A DNA stretch of 64,000 nt, taken from NCBI GenBank assembly GCA_024275165.1, contig JAJRZQ010000012.1, forward strand, positions 62,001-126,000, read 5' to 3'. A model generated the notes under the pieces. The model was given only the letters and a program-made list of their open reading frames with translations, was not told the DNA's origin and made no database searches. The position numbers and the translations under genes are program-made. Origin of the DNA: a bacterium. GTDB taxonomy: Bacteria > SAR324 > XYD2-FULL-50-16. Below are positions 11,579-20,003 of this stretch, piece by piece (positions within the stretch are counted from its first letter, which is position 1; each line of letters begins with the position of its first letter).

Positions 11579-12124
11579 TTAAAATACCAAAGCGGCACCG
11601 AAGGAGGTTAGCAGGCCGCTGGCGGCTAAATATTTGTTGTCGCTTCGTTGGATGGAGGCGATAACCTGATGCTGACTATACCTGAGGTGTAAGTTTTCGA
11701 AAAAAGTATAGCCGAGACTAAGGTGATACTCCCCTGCGGTGGAAGAAGAAAAAAAGGCGGCAGACCCCCCTTCTACCTGCGCTTTGCCCAACCCGCCACC
11801 AATCCCAAAAAGGAGGTCAAAGGGAAGGGTAAAGGATAAGGCATAGTCGAGCCAGCGCACATGCATAACCGAGTTTTGAGCGTACTGGAGGGGGAGTTTG
11901 AAATCCGCAAAGCCAAACTCACCGAGTTCGGCGTTGGCGTAATAGATCCGTTGCCCTTGGGGGCGGCCATCGAGTTTTAAACGGCTCCCGTCGCCCGCGG
12001 TTTTAAAGTTGTAACCCAGAGGGACATCCACCCCTATGAGGCTGTCTTGCCCGTAGGCCGTCCAAGCGAAGCAGAGCGCGATCAGCAGGAAAACGACAGG
12101 GGGGCAGGCGGATTTGCGGTTCAT
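11579..12124 (-). CDS. small outer-membrane beta-barrel-like exported protein
   Basis: A 181-residue protein with a clear signal peptide (PPVVFLLIALCFAWTAYGQ, cleavage likely after AYGQ or nearby). The mature part is rich in alternating hydrophobic/aromatic strands and ends in F (FGAALVF), as outer-membrane barrels do, and its size would suit an 8-stranded barrel. It overlaps the preceding metallopeptidase-like lipoprotein gene by 4 nt (ATGA), which suggests coupled translation and a joint surface role. No specific family is recognised. Confidence 0.7.
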   Translation of the reverse strand: MNRKSACPPVVFLLIALCFAWTAYGQDSLIGVDVPLGYNFKTAGDGSRLKLDGRPQGQRIYYANAELGEFGFADFKLPLQYAQNSVMHVRWLDYALSFTLPFDLLFGIGGGLGKAQVEGGSAAFFSSSTAGEYHLSLGYTFFENLHLRYSQHQVIASIQRSDNKYLAASGLLTSFGAALVF

Positions 12125-13782
12125 TTGGCCAGCACCGATAAGGTTGACCCCGCGGGAATAGCCACCTTGATGGAGAAATCGCCGGTTGCCCCGCTGGCCA
12201 CCTGGGTATAGCTATTGGAATAGGCGGGTAAAAAGAGATTTGCGTTAAACTGAGCCAAGTCGTTTATTTTTGGGGTTCCATACAAAAATAGGTTCACGCT
12301 GCCGAGGTTGTAAGTGATTCCCCCTAAGGTGGAGGTGAAATAAGAACCTGTATTGTATTGGTAGCCCACCGGAGCGGTGGCGCGGTCGCTCAACAGCCCC
12401 GCTATGCCAAAGCCGATCAAGAGGCTTTCGATGCTGTGGGCGCTTTGATCGGCTTGGGTGAAGCCTCCGGCCGCCACGGCTTGGGTGATGGCGGTGATGC
12501 CGGTTTTGGAGGATTGAACGATATTGCGCATCAGGGTCGCCCCCCCGAAGTTGCGGGTTAAATAGGCCCCAAAAGCATAAGACATGGAGTAATTGCGCAG
12601 GCTGTCGAGCCCGGTTCGCCATTCGTTTAAGGCAATGTCATTGTATTGGTTGTATAAAAAGAAACGGCTTTGGTTGGGGGTTGCGGATCCGGCGGTGGGG
12701 TCGTTGTAGGCGATGCCGCGGGGGCCGTTGATCTGGATTTTATCTGCCAGGAGGTCTTCTGTAATCTGGCTGCACATCTCATTGAGCCAAACCTCGGTAC
12801 TGGTATAAAGCGGGGCCAGCAGCACGGTTTTTTGATAAAAATGAATCATGTGCTGAAACTCATGGGCCAAGGTAGAAATCATTTGGCTCGGCCAAGTGTC
12901 GGTAAGGGCCCAGGTTGTTGAGTCCTTGGTGGCCATTAAAACCGAGTCCATGTAAAACAACAGCCTCTCATTGGAATGGGCGACGGAAGTATCGCTGCTG
13001 GCCAAGTAATTGTCTTTTGCCCAGAAGAACCCTAAAATCCCTCCGGTTTGGGAGCTGTCGTTGGAGATGTCAAAATAGAGAATGTTGATCTCTGTTGCCG
13101 CTGAAGCGGGTATGAGCCCCGGGTAACGGGTCTGGGGCCCCCAAGGCACCCCATAGATATTGGTGACCCAATCATAGATGTCATTGTCTGCCCCGACTTG
13201 GAGAAACTTAGCCGCAACGCTATCTACCATGGTTTGATCCATGCAGGCCGGTAAGCTGCAAGTCCCCCAGGCCGCGTCGGCGACCCAGATATTCAACGAG
13301 ATGCCGCCGTCGGTCGTAACGCTGCGCAAGGTGGCGGGGATTAAGTCCAGGCTGTTGGTATTTTTAAAGGAGTTGGTTGCCCCCACGGCCAGAGCCTGTT
13401 GCGGGGGCATGACCTGGGCCAGGGGTTGGGGCTGGGTTACTTTGAGGATCGGGGCATTGTTGAATCGGGTCGCCTGATCTGTCCCCGAAAGCCCAATTTT
13501 ATGCTCAACGGCAAAGGATTCGCGGATGGAGGGGGCCTGTTGGCCTAGTGCGGCGGGGTCGGTGATTGCCCCTGAGGTCGGATTGGTTAGGATAAAGTAA
13601 ATATCTTTGACTTGAGTCCCCAGCGACTTTGTAAAGGTAAAGGTTCCGAGTCCGTCCCGGTTGGTGATGGTGAGGATGTCCACGGTTGAGTCAACCGGTG
13701 TGGACAGGGTGGAAACGGTGTCGGAGGTTTTTTTGCAGCCGATCAGCAGTACGGCGAGGGCCAGGGGTAATAAAATTCGCAT
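12121..13782 (-). CDS. HEFQH metallopeptidase-like lipoprotein (M30/hyicolysin-like), copy 1
   Basis: A lipoprotein of about 553 residues using ATG 13782 (MRILLPLALAVLLIGC), with lipobox LIGC and the ribosome site AAAAGG just upstream. The track's longer start is unlikely. The zinc motif HEFQHMIHFYQK (H-E-x-x-H) lies centrally, followed about 30 residues later by WLNEMCSQITEDL, whose Glu fits the third ligand of a gluzincin. This arrangement resembles the M30 hyicolysin family. It also has a conserved Cys pair (CSLPAC) and GADNDIYDWVTN, both shared with the paralog at 14.2-15.9 kb. It probably acts on proteins at the cell surface or in the periplasm. A peptidase role is inferred from motifs. 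Confidence 0.82.
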   Translation of the reverse strand: MRILLPLALAVLLIGCKKTSDTVSTLSTPVDSTVDILTITNRDGLGTFTFTKSLGTQVKDIYFILTNPTSGAITDPAALGQQAPSIRESFAVEHKIGLSGTDQATRFNNAPILKVTQPQPLAQVMPPQQALAVGATNSFKNTNSLDLIPATLRSVTTDGGISLNIWVADAAWGTCSLPACMDQTMVDSVAAKFLQVGADNDIYDWVTNIYGVPWGPQTRYPGLIPASAATEINILYFDISNDSSQTGGILGFFWAKDNYLASSDTSVAHSNERLLFYMDSVLMATKDSTTWALTDTWPSQMISTLAHEFQHMIHFYQKTVLLAPLYTSTEVWLNEMCSQITEDLLADKIQINGPRGIAYNDPTAGSATPNQSRFFLYNQYNDIALNEWRTGLDSLRNYSMSYAFGAYLTRNFGGATLMRNIVQSSKTGITAITQAVAAGGFTQADQSAHSIESLLIGFGIAGLLSDRATAPVGYQYNTGSYFTSTLGGITYNLGSVNLFLYGTPKINDLAQFNANLFLPAYSNSYTQVASGATGDFSIKVAIPAGSTLSVLAK

Positions 13783-13868
13783 GAAGCCTTTTGAAAAGTG
13801 GCACGCATTGGTTTTATTATCTTTTATTGGGGTAAAAAAAACAAGCGGCGGATTTTTATTCTGCAAGT

Positions 13869-14159
13869 CTACCGCTGTCTCGGGGGCGCGGTTAAGGTAG
13901 CGCTTTCCACCCGTAAGATGGCGGGGCGGCCTGGGCCGATCGGTTTTTGCGTGATTTTTCCTGTTATCTGGAGTTGTTCTCCTTGCAGCCTGATGAGTTG
14001 CGGTAAAAGAGGGCCGGAGAGTTCGTAGTCGGCCTGAGGCGTAACCAGGGTCAAAATTTCATGGGGGGCACTGCCTTTATAAACGATCCGGCCTTGCAAC
14101 TCCGCCCCTTGGAGTATGGTTGAAATCATCAGCAGCAACCCGAGGGGAAGCAATTTCAT
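13869..14159 (-). CDS. small exported protein between the two metallopeptidase-like lipoproteins
   Basis: A 96-residue protein with a signal peptide (MKLLPLGLLLMISTILQGAE). The mature 75 or so residues are beta-rich (LQGRIVYKGSAPHEILTLVTP, LQGEQLQITGKITQKP) and end basic. The pattern 'G-x-V/I-x-x-K-G ... L-x-I-T-G-K-I' suggests a small OB-like or beta-sandwich domain, but no family is recognised. It overlaps the upstream metallopeptidase-like gene by 4 nt (ATGA) and precedes the second copy by about 86 nt, so it belongs to the same operon. It could be an inhibitor, chaperone or partner of the peptidases; that is speculation. Confidence 0.65.
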   Translation of the reverse strand: MKLLPLGLLLMISTILQGAELQGRIVYKGSAPHEILTLVTPQADYELSGPLLPQLIRLQGEQLQITGKITQKPIGPGRPAILRVESATLTAPPRQR

Positions 14160-15868
14160 TTGACGACCACCGCAAGGCCGACCTGAGCGGGTAGGGTAAC
14201 CTTAGCGACATAAGACCCCGTGGCGGCGCTAGAGGCTTTGATGTAGGTATTTGAAAGTCCGGGTAAGGTCTTTAAGGCCGCCACTTCGGTGAGAGTGAAA
14301 ATCTTTGGGGTGCCGTAATTATAAAAGTTGATACTGCCTTGGTTGTAGGTTGTAGTCCCGACGGTGGAGGTAAAATTGGCCCCGGAATTGATGGTGAAGC
14401 CTGTTGGGGCGGTGGTGGTATCGCTCAACAGATTGGCGATGCCCCAGCCCGCTAAGATACTGGCTAGAGTATGGGCACTGCCGTCGCTTTGGGTTTTGCT
14501 CTGGGCGGCCACCGCGTTGGCCACCGCGTTGGAATCGGTACTGGCGTCTTGCACAATGGATTTGAGTAAGGCGGCCCCGCCGAAGTTTCTCGTCAGGTAG
14601 GCGCCGAAGGCGTAGTTGATCGCGTAATTTCGCAAAACCGTATTGTCGCTGTTCCATTCTGTAATGGAATAAAAATTGTTGGTGACAAATAGGGGCATGC
14701 GGCCCTCTTTGTTGCCCGCCGCGCCCGCGGTTGGGTCGGTGGAGGCCACCCCTCTCGGGCCTTTGTTGCCCAGTTTATCGGCTAATAAATCTTCGATTTG
14801 CATGGAGCAAAGCTCATTGAGCCAGGTTTCGGTGGCAGCGCCTCCATTGAGCAGAATGTTCTTTTGATAATAGTGAATCATGTGCTGAAACTCATGGGCT
14901 AGAGTCGAGATATTATCGGCAGGCCAAGTGTCGGTGATCTCCCAACTGGAACCCTCGGGGGTGGCCAGCAGCACCGAATCCATATAGAACATGAGTCGCT
15001 CGTTGGAATGAGGAGTGGAGGCATCGGCGATGAAGTTATCCTTAGACCAAAAAAAGCCGACGATCCCTCCGTTTTGCGAGCGATCCGCGCTAATGTCGAA
15101 GTAAAGAATATCAATCTGGTTGGCCGCGCTGGGGGCGATGATGTTTTTGAAGCTATGAGTTCCCCAGGGGGCGCCCAAGGCATTGGTGACCCAGTCGTAA
15201 ATATCGTTGTCGGCCCCGGTGAGCAGAAACTTCCCCGCTACGGCGTCCAGCATGCTTTGGGTTACGCAGGCCGGTAGGGCGCAGCCTGTCCAGGCGTCGT
15301 TCGCGACCCACATATTGACTGTGATGCTGCCGTCAGTCAGCACCTTGCGCAGGGTGGCCGGGATGAGGTCGGTTGCCGAGGTGTTTTTAAAGGAGTAAGT
15401 ATCGCCCACCGCGGCCGCTTGCGGGCTCTTGAGCCAGGATTGGTTTTTGGCGATACCTGGAATGAGCTTCTGGGGGCCGTTGTTTTGGGCGGAAATGGTT
15501 GGGGTTCCTCGCTGCCCCAGGGGTAGGGCAAGGGGGGCGGAAGGGGTTTGCAGGCTCTGCTGGGCTGGGCTCCAGGTTGACTGGTTGAGGGTTGCCGTGG
15601 GGGCGGTTGCCGTGGCGCTTGAACTGTTGGTGTAGATGAAATAAATATCTTTGGTTGTAGTGCCCAGTTCTTGGGTGAAGGTGACCTCTCCCCCGCTGTT
15701 TGGCGGAATCAGGGTATAGCTGCCGGTGCCGGTAAAGGAACGGGGGCCCGTGGTATCGGTGGTGGGATCGGTGGTGGTCGTCGTTGTTGCGGGGTCTTCT
15801 TTCTTTTTGCATCCCGTTACCAGAATAAGGCCGATGAGCAAAAGCGTGAAACTTGGATGGATTTTCAT
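14156..15868 (-). CDS. HEFQH metallopeptidase-like lipoprotein (M30/hyicolysin-like), copy 2
   Basis: A 570-residue lipoprotein (MKIHPSFTLLLIGLILVTGC, lipobox VTGC) followed by a Thr/Asp-rich linker (ATTTTTTDPTTDTTG). It is clearly paralogous to copy 1, with HEFQHMIHYYQK, WLNELCSMQIEDLLADK, the Cys pair CALPAC, GADNDIYDWVTN and a similar C-terminal beta domain. Zinc ligands are inferred as the two His of HEFQH and the Glu of WLNE. It is the first gene of the operon, copy 2 - small exported protein - copy 1 - outer-membrane-like protein - asnS - metallophosphoesterase. The two paralogs diverge mostly in the N-terminal 150 residues, so targets may differ. Confidence 0.82.
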   Translation of the reverse strand: MKIHPSFTLLLIGLILVTGCKKKEDPATTTTTTDPTTDTTGPRSFTGTGSYTLIPPNSGGEVTFTQELGTTTKDIYFIYTNSSSATATAPTATLNQSTWSPAQQSLQTPSAPLALPLGQRGTPTISAQNNGPQKLIPGIAKNQSWLKSPQAAAVGDTYSFKNTSATDLIPATLRKVLTDGSITVNMWVANDAWTGCALPACVTQSMLDAVAGKFLLTGADNDIYDWVTNALGAPWGTHSFKNIIAPSAANQIDILYFDISADRSQNGGIVGFFWSKDNFIADASTPHSNERLMFYMDSVLLATPEGSSWEITDTWPADNISTLAHEFQHMIHYYQKNILLNGGAATETWLNELCSMQIEDLLADKLGNKGPRGVASTDPTAGAAGNKEGRMPLFVTNNFYSITEWNSDNTVLRNYAINYAFGAYLTRNFGGAALLKSIVQDASTDSNAVANAVAAQSKTQSDGSAHTLASILAGWGIANLLSDTTTAPTGFTINSGANFTSTVGTTTYNQGSINFYNYGTPKIFTLTEVAALKTLPGLSNTYIKASSAATGSYVAKVTLPAQVGLAVVVK

Positions 15869-15955
15869 AAGAAGTAATGTAGGGACGGTGAAAGTTTACC
15901 TCTATAATCTTATGAATCAGTGAAGAAGTCAAACCTCAAAGCAATTGGCATCCGT

Positions 15956-16638
15956 TTAAAGAGGGGGCCTTTTGCCGAAGATGGCGCTCCCCACGCGAAT
16001 CATCGTGGCCCCTTCCTTTAAGGCCGCTTCAAAATCATTGGACATCCCCATGCTCAATTGGTTGAAGTTGTTATCTCCGATTCTCTGTTGTTGTTGTTCC
16101 AAAAAGCCGCGTAATTGGGCGAAGTAGACTCGGTTCGCCTCGGCGCTTAAGGCCGGGTCGCCCATGGTCATCAGGCCTCGGGGGATGAGGTTGGAAAGAA
16201 GAAGGAGTTGGTCTAAAAAGGAGGAGAGTTCATCAAAACGGCGCAAACCGGATTTGCTTTGTTCCAAGGTGAGGTTCATCTGTACCAGCACTTGCAGCTT
16301 GACCCCTTTTGGCCGCACCGGCGATTGAGTTCTTGGGCGATGTCGATGCGGTGCAGGCTGTGAACCCAAGTAAAGAGTTCGGGGCAATACTTCGCCTTGT
16401 TGGCCTGTAAGGGGCCGATTAAATGAATCTCAGCGTCGGGAGGCAAGCTGGGCCTTTTGTCTCGGGCTTCTTGAACGCGATTTTCTCCAAAGGTCCGCAC
16501 CCCTAAGCCATAGGCATCTAAAAGGGCTTGGAGGGGGTGGCGTTTGCTGACCGCGATGAGGGTAATGCCCTCTCTGCCTTGGCTGGCTGCCTGAACGCGG
16601 TGTCGCACCGCCTCCAGGTGTTTTTGCAGCCCCAACAT
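15956..16638 (-). pseudogene. yggS: YggS-family PLP homeostasis protein, reading frame shifted once
   Basis: Two overlapping ORFs together make one YggS/PLPBP protein of about 227 residues, the normal length. The first (16276-16638) begins MLGLQKHLEAVRHRVQ, with the PLP-lysine block LIAVSKRHP, FGENRVQEA and HLIGPLQANK. The second (ending 15956) continues with VKLQVLVQMNL, LMTMGD, LSMGMSNDFEAALKEGATMIRVGSAIFG. The frames join at AAAAGGGG (16303-16310 on the plus strand, CCCCTTTT), where one extra G would restore the frame. Alternatively the sequence A AAG GGG is a canonical -1 slippery heptamer, and a -1 slip gives exactly ...QKG-VKLQV.... YggS binds pyridoxal phosphate and controls vitamin B6 and amino acid balance. 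A sequencing or assembly error is the simplest explanation. Confidence 0.85.
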
Positions 16639-16644
16639 TGAGGT

Positions 16645-17874
16645 TTAAAGCTTGCGAAAGATCAAGGTCGCGTTGGTGCCGCCAAAACCAAAGCTGTTGC
16701 TCATGGCGACCTCAATGTTTTTTTTCTTCGCTTGGTTGGGGGTGATATCCAATTCACAACCTTCGTCTAGGTTTTCGACATTGATCGTTGGGGGGATGAG
16801 GCTTTGCTGCATCGCTTTGATGGTGAATACGGCTTCGATTCCACCCGCTGCCCCCAAGAGGTGGCCCGTCATGGATTTAGTCGAACTGATGGAGGTTTTT
16901 TTGGCATGCTCCCCCAGGGCGGCCTGGATCGCGACGAGTTCGTTGATGTCTCCTGCGGGAGTGCTGGTTCCGTGAGCATTGATGTAATCAATCTCGTGGC
17001 CCTCTAACCCGGCATCCTTCAGCGCCATTTGCATGGCTCGGGTGGGGCCTTCGGAACTGGGGGTGGTCATGTGGTAGGCATCGCTGCTGTACCCGTACCC
17101 GACCAATTCACAATAGATTTTTGCCCCTCTGGCCTTGGCGAATTCGTATTCTTCTAAAATCAAGATGCCCGCGCCTTCACCTAAAACAAAGCCGTCTCGG
17201 TTTTGATCGTAGGGGCGACTCGCTTTTTCCGGTTCGTCATTGCGGCGGCTCAGGGCCTTCATCGAACCGAATCCGCTGATTGCCAAGCCGCAAATCGCCG
17301 CTTCGGTGCCCCCGGCGATCATTACTTTCGCGTCGCCGTGCTGCATCATGCGCAAGGCCTCGCCAATGCTGTGATTGGCGCTGGAGCAAGCGCTGGTGGT
17401 GGTTGCGCTGTAGCCTTTACAGTTGTATTCGATGGAGACAAAGCCCGAAGCCATGTTGGAGATGGTCATGGGGATGAAAAAGGGCGTGACCCGCCCCGGG
17501 CCTTTTTCCCGCAAGACCTGAGCGTAATGCTCAATGTTGGGTAACCCGCCGATCCCCACCCCGATGGAGACGCCTGTTTCTAAGCTTACCTCTTCGGTGA
17601 TGACGAGTTGGGCGTCGTCAATCGCTTCTTTGACCGCGGCCAAGGCGTAATGGATGAAGACATCCATTTTTTTGATTTCTTTTTTGGGGATAAAGTTCCC
17701 CGCGTCAAAGCCTTTGACTTCGCCGGCGATTTGAGTGCTGTAGGTTTTCGCGTCGAACTTAGTGATGGCGCAGATTCCACTTTTTCCTTGAGAAATTCCC
17801 TCCCAAGAGGTGGGGACAGTCAGCCCCAGGGGGCTGATGCATCCTAAACCAGTAACAACGATTCGCTTGCTCAT
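16645..17874 (-). CDS. fabF: beta-ketoacyl-ACP synthase II
   Basis: A 409-residue condensing enzyme of type II fatty acid synthesis that extends acyl-ACP with malonyl-ACP. The Cys-His-His triad is visible: nucleophile in TTTSACSSANH, and His in NAHGTSTPAGD and KSMTGHLLGAAGG. The end SNSFGFGGTNATLIFRKL is typical. It follows acpP by 23 nt, the classical fabG-acpP-fabF order. FabB is less likely, given the cluster and the length. Confidence 0.97.
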   Translation of the reverse strand: MSKRIVVTGLGCISPLGLTVPTSWEGISQGKSGICAITKFDAKTYSTQIAGEVKGFDAGNFIPKKEIKKMDVFIHYALAAVKEAIDDAQLVITEEVSLETGVSIGVGIGGLPNIEHYAQVLREKGPGRVTPFFIPMTISNMASGFVSIEYNCKGYSATTTSACSSANHSIGEALRMMQHGDAKVMIAGGTEAAICGLAISGFGSMKALSRRNDEPEKASRPYDQNRDGFVLGEGAGILILEEYEFAKARGAKIYCELVGYGYSSDAYHMTTPSSEGPTRAMQMALKDAGLEGHEIDYINAHGTSTPAGDINELVAIQAALGEHAKKTSISSTKSMTGHLLGAAGGIEAVFTIKAMQQSLIPPTINVENLDEGCELDITPNQAKKKNIEVAMSNSFGFGGTNATLIFRKL

Positions 17875-17897
17875 CCGATTTTGCTTGCTTGAGGGGT

Positions 17898-18140
17898 TTA
17901 GCCTTCCAAGGCTTTGCTGATGTGGTCGATGGCGACTTGAACGGTAGTGATTTTTTCTGCTTCTTCATCGGGGATGTCGAGTTCGAATTCTTCTTCAAAG
18001 GCCATCACCAATTCAACGGTATCTAAGGAATCGGCGCCTAAATCATCGACGAAGTTGGATTCTAGTTTTACCTCGGCGGCGTCTACGCCGAGCTGGTCAC
18101 AAATAATTTTGATAACACGATCTTGAATGGATGCGCTCAT
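17898..18140 (-). CDS. acpP: acyl carrier protein
   Basis: An 80-residue acidic four-helix carrier of acyl chains in fatty acid synthesis. The phosphopantetheine attachment serine sits in [15 protein letters not shown]. The start [20 protein letters not shown] is supported by GGAGAA (complement of ttctcc) a few nt upstream. It stands between fabG and fabF, with 126 nt on the fabG side that hold a hairpin and perhaps its own promoter. Confidence 0.98.
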   Translation of the reverse strand: MSASIQDRVIKIICDQLGVDAAEVKLESNFVDDLGADSLDTVELVMAFEEEFELDIPDEEAEKITTVQVAIDHISKALEG

Positions 18141-18216
18141 CGGATTCTCCAGATAATTTGATGTTGATAAGCTCGTTTAAGCTTGCTGGGGAAAGTTTTC
18201 ATACAATTCCTCAAGC

Positions 18217-18249
18217 TGTCAACGATTCCTTGCCCTTTTTCAGGCAAGG
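18217..18249 (-). promoter_or_regulatory. hairpin and possible promoter between fabG and acpP
   Basis: On the minus strand CCTTGCC-TGAAAAAG-GGCAAGG (18228-18249) forms a 7 bp stem without a U-tract, so it is more likely a processing or stability element than a terminator. It is followed at once by TTGACA (18217-18222), a perfect -35 box, though the only good -10-like hexamer TATGAA is spaced 13 nt away, which is short. Either feature could raise acpP expression over the upstream genes. Confidence 0.35.
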
Positions 18250-18266
18250 GCGACCCAAAAAGGGGT

Positions 18267-19010
18267 CTAGTACATGCCCCCATTGACATGCAGGGTGGTA
18301 CCGGTAATGTAGGACGAGAGGTCGCCGGCCAAGAACAAAACAGCCCCGGCGATGTCTTCTGCTTGACCTAAACGGTTTAAGGGGATTTTTTCTAAAATGG
18401 TGGTTTTTTGCTCCTCGTTGAGTTGAGCGGTCATGTCGGTGGCGATAAAACCGGGGCTCACTACATTTACTAAAATGTTGCGGCTTGCCACTTCCTTGGC
18501 TAAGGATTGAGAAAAACCAAGCATTCCGGCCTTGGTGGTCGCGTAGTTGACTTGACCGGGGTTGCCCGTGTGGCCCACTACGCTGCCGATATTGATGATT
18601 CGCCCTGCCCTTTGCTTCATCATGGGGCGGATGACCGCCTTGCAAAAGTGAAAAAGACTGGTTAAATTGGTGGCAAGGACTTGATCCCATTCCTCTTCCT
18701 TCATTTTCATGAATAGATTGTCTTGGGTGATGCCCGCGTTGTTGACTAAAATATCCAGCTTGCCCCCAAAGGCCTCTAGGGCTTGCTGGACGATGCGCCG
18801 GCAATCGGCTGCGCTGGTGACATCCCCGCTGAGAGCGGATATCTTTAAGTTTTCTTTTTGGGCTTCAGTCACCACGGGGGTTGAAGAGGCGTCGCTGCGG
18901 CTGGTGATGATCACCTCCGCGCCGGCCCGGGCAAGTTTGAAGGCAATGGCTTTGCCGATGCCTCGGCTCCCGCCGGTGACTAAGGCGGTTTTTCCTTTCA
19001 AGTCGATCAT
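18267..19010 (-). CDS. fabG: 3-oxoacyl-ACP reductase
   Basis: A 247-residue short-chain dehydrogenase that reduces 3-oxoacyl-ACP with NADPH. The nucleotide-binding motif is TGGSRGIGKAIA, NNAGIT follows, and the catalytic series is Ser in INIGSVVGHTGNPGQ, then YATTKAG (Y-x-x-x-K). The C-terminus YITGTTLHVNGGMY is a FabG hallmark. It lies 9 nt after fabD. Confidence 0.97.
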   Translation of the reverse strand: MIDLKGKTALVTGGSRGIGKAIAFKLARAGAEVIITSRSDASSTPVVTEAQKENLKISALSGDVTSAADCRRIVQQALEAFGGKLDILVNNAGITQDNLFMKMKEEEWDQVLATNLTSLFHFCKAVIRPMMKQRAGRIINIGSVVGHTGNPGQVNYATTKAGMLGFSQSLAKEVASRNILVNVVSPGFIATDMTAQLNEEQKTTILEKIPLNRLGQAEDIAGAVLFLAGDLSSYITGTTLHVNGGMY

Positions 19011-19019
19011 CTGCGCTCC

Positions 19020-19946
19020 TTAAATTAGGGCCTGAAGGGCTTCTTGGTTGCTTTCTAAATCGTCAAGGCATTGGAGGTTGATCACCCGAACCGACTTGTC
19101 AATGCGTTTCATCATCCCCGCCAGCACTCGGCCCTGACCGAATTCAATGAAATGGGTTACCCCTTGGGCGATCATTTTTTGAATCCCCGTCTCCCAGCGC
19201 ACCGCGCCGGTTACCTGAGCGACCAAACTGGGGAGAATATCGCCGGCTTTTACCAACTCTTGATTGGCAATATTGTTGATGATGGGAAATTGCGCGTTGG
19301 CAAAGGGAACCTGTTCGAGTTCGGTTTTCAACTTTAAGGCCGCGGGGTGCATCAAGGGGCTGTGGAAGGGGGCGGAAACCTCTAAAAGCTTTCCCTTTGC
19401 CTGTTCTAAGACCCGTTTTACCGCGTCGATATGGCCGGAAATCACGATTTGAGCCGAGGTGTTATAGTTGGCGCACTGCACCCGTTGGGTGGTGCTGGAG
19501 GCCTCTCTGCAAAGGTTTTCCAAGGCGGCCGCCTCCATCCCCAAAATCGCGGCCATGCCGCCAACCCCGAGGGGCACGGCCTCTTGCATCAACTTTCCTC
19601 GCGAATGCACGATTTGCACCGCCTTGGCAAAGGGAATGGCTTGGGCGGCCACCAGAGCGGAATATTCTCCTAAGCTGTGGCCCGCGGCGTAAGCGGGTTT
19701 AAGGTGAAAACGCTCTTGAAAGATTTGCTGGGCAATGGTCGAAACCGTTAAAATCGCGGGCTGAGCGTTTTGGGTTAGGGTCAATTGGTCGGCGGGGCCT
19801 TCTAAGCAGAGCTTTTGCAAGTCAAAGCCCAAGACTTGATTGGCCTGGTCGAAGAGTTCTTGAAACTGGGGGTGTTTCGCGAAGCCTCGGCCCATTCCCA
19901 CTGCCTGGGAACCCTGACCGGGAAATAGAAAGGCGGTTTTACTCAT
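19020..19946 (-). CDS. fabD: malonyl-CoA:ACP transacylase
   Basis: A 308-residue enzyme loading malonate onto ACP for fatty acid synthesis. It begins AFLFPGQGSQAVGMG. The catalytic serine lies in the GHSLGEYSALVAA elbow, and the conserved His in VSAPFHSPLM. The end carries EFGQGRVLAGMMKR. It sits between plsX and fabG. The usual fabH, often placed between plsX and fabD, is absent here. Confidence 0.97.
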   Translation of the reverse strand: MSKTAFLFPGQGSQAVGMGRGFAKHPQFQELFDQANQVLGFDLQKLCLEGPADQLTLTQNAQPAILTVSTIAQQIFQERFHLKPAYAAGHSLGEYSALVAAQAIPFAKAVQIVHSRGKLMQEAVPLGVGGMAAILGMEAAALENLCREASSTTQRVQCANYNTSAQIVISGHIDAVKRVLEQAKGKLLEVSAPFHSPLMHPAALKLKTELEQVPFANAQFPIINNIANQELVKAGDILPSLVAQVTGAVRWETGIQKMIAQGVTHFIEFGQGRVLAGMMKRIDKSVRVINLQCLDDLESNQEALQALI

Positions 19947-20003
19947 GGTCCATCGTTGGGTTGTCGGCCTTTGGGTTGGCGATGTGGCTCTAGCGAGCGG
20001 GGT

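Noticed and set aside
14156-15868. Thr-rich stretch (ATTTTTTDPTTDTTG) as a repeat expansion or phase-variable tract
   Set aside because: It is a short lipoprotein linker of mixed ACC/ACG/ACA codons, not a pure repeat likely to slip.
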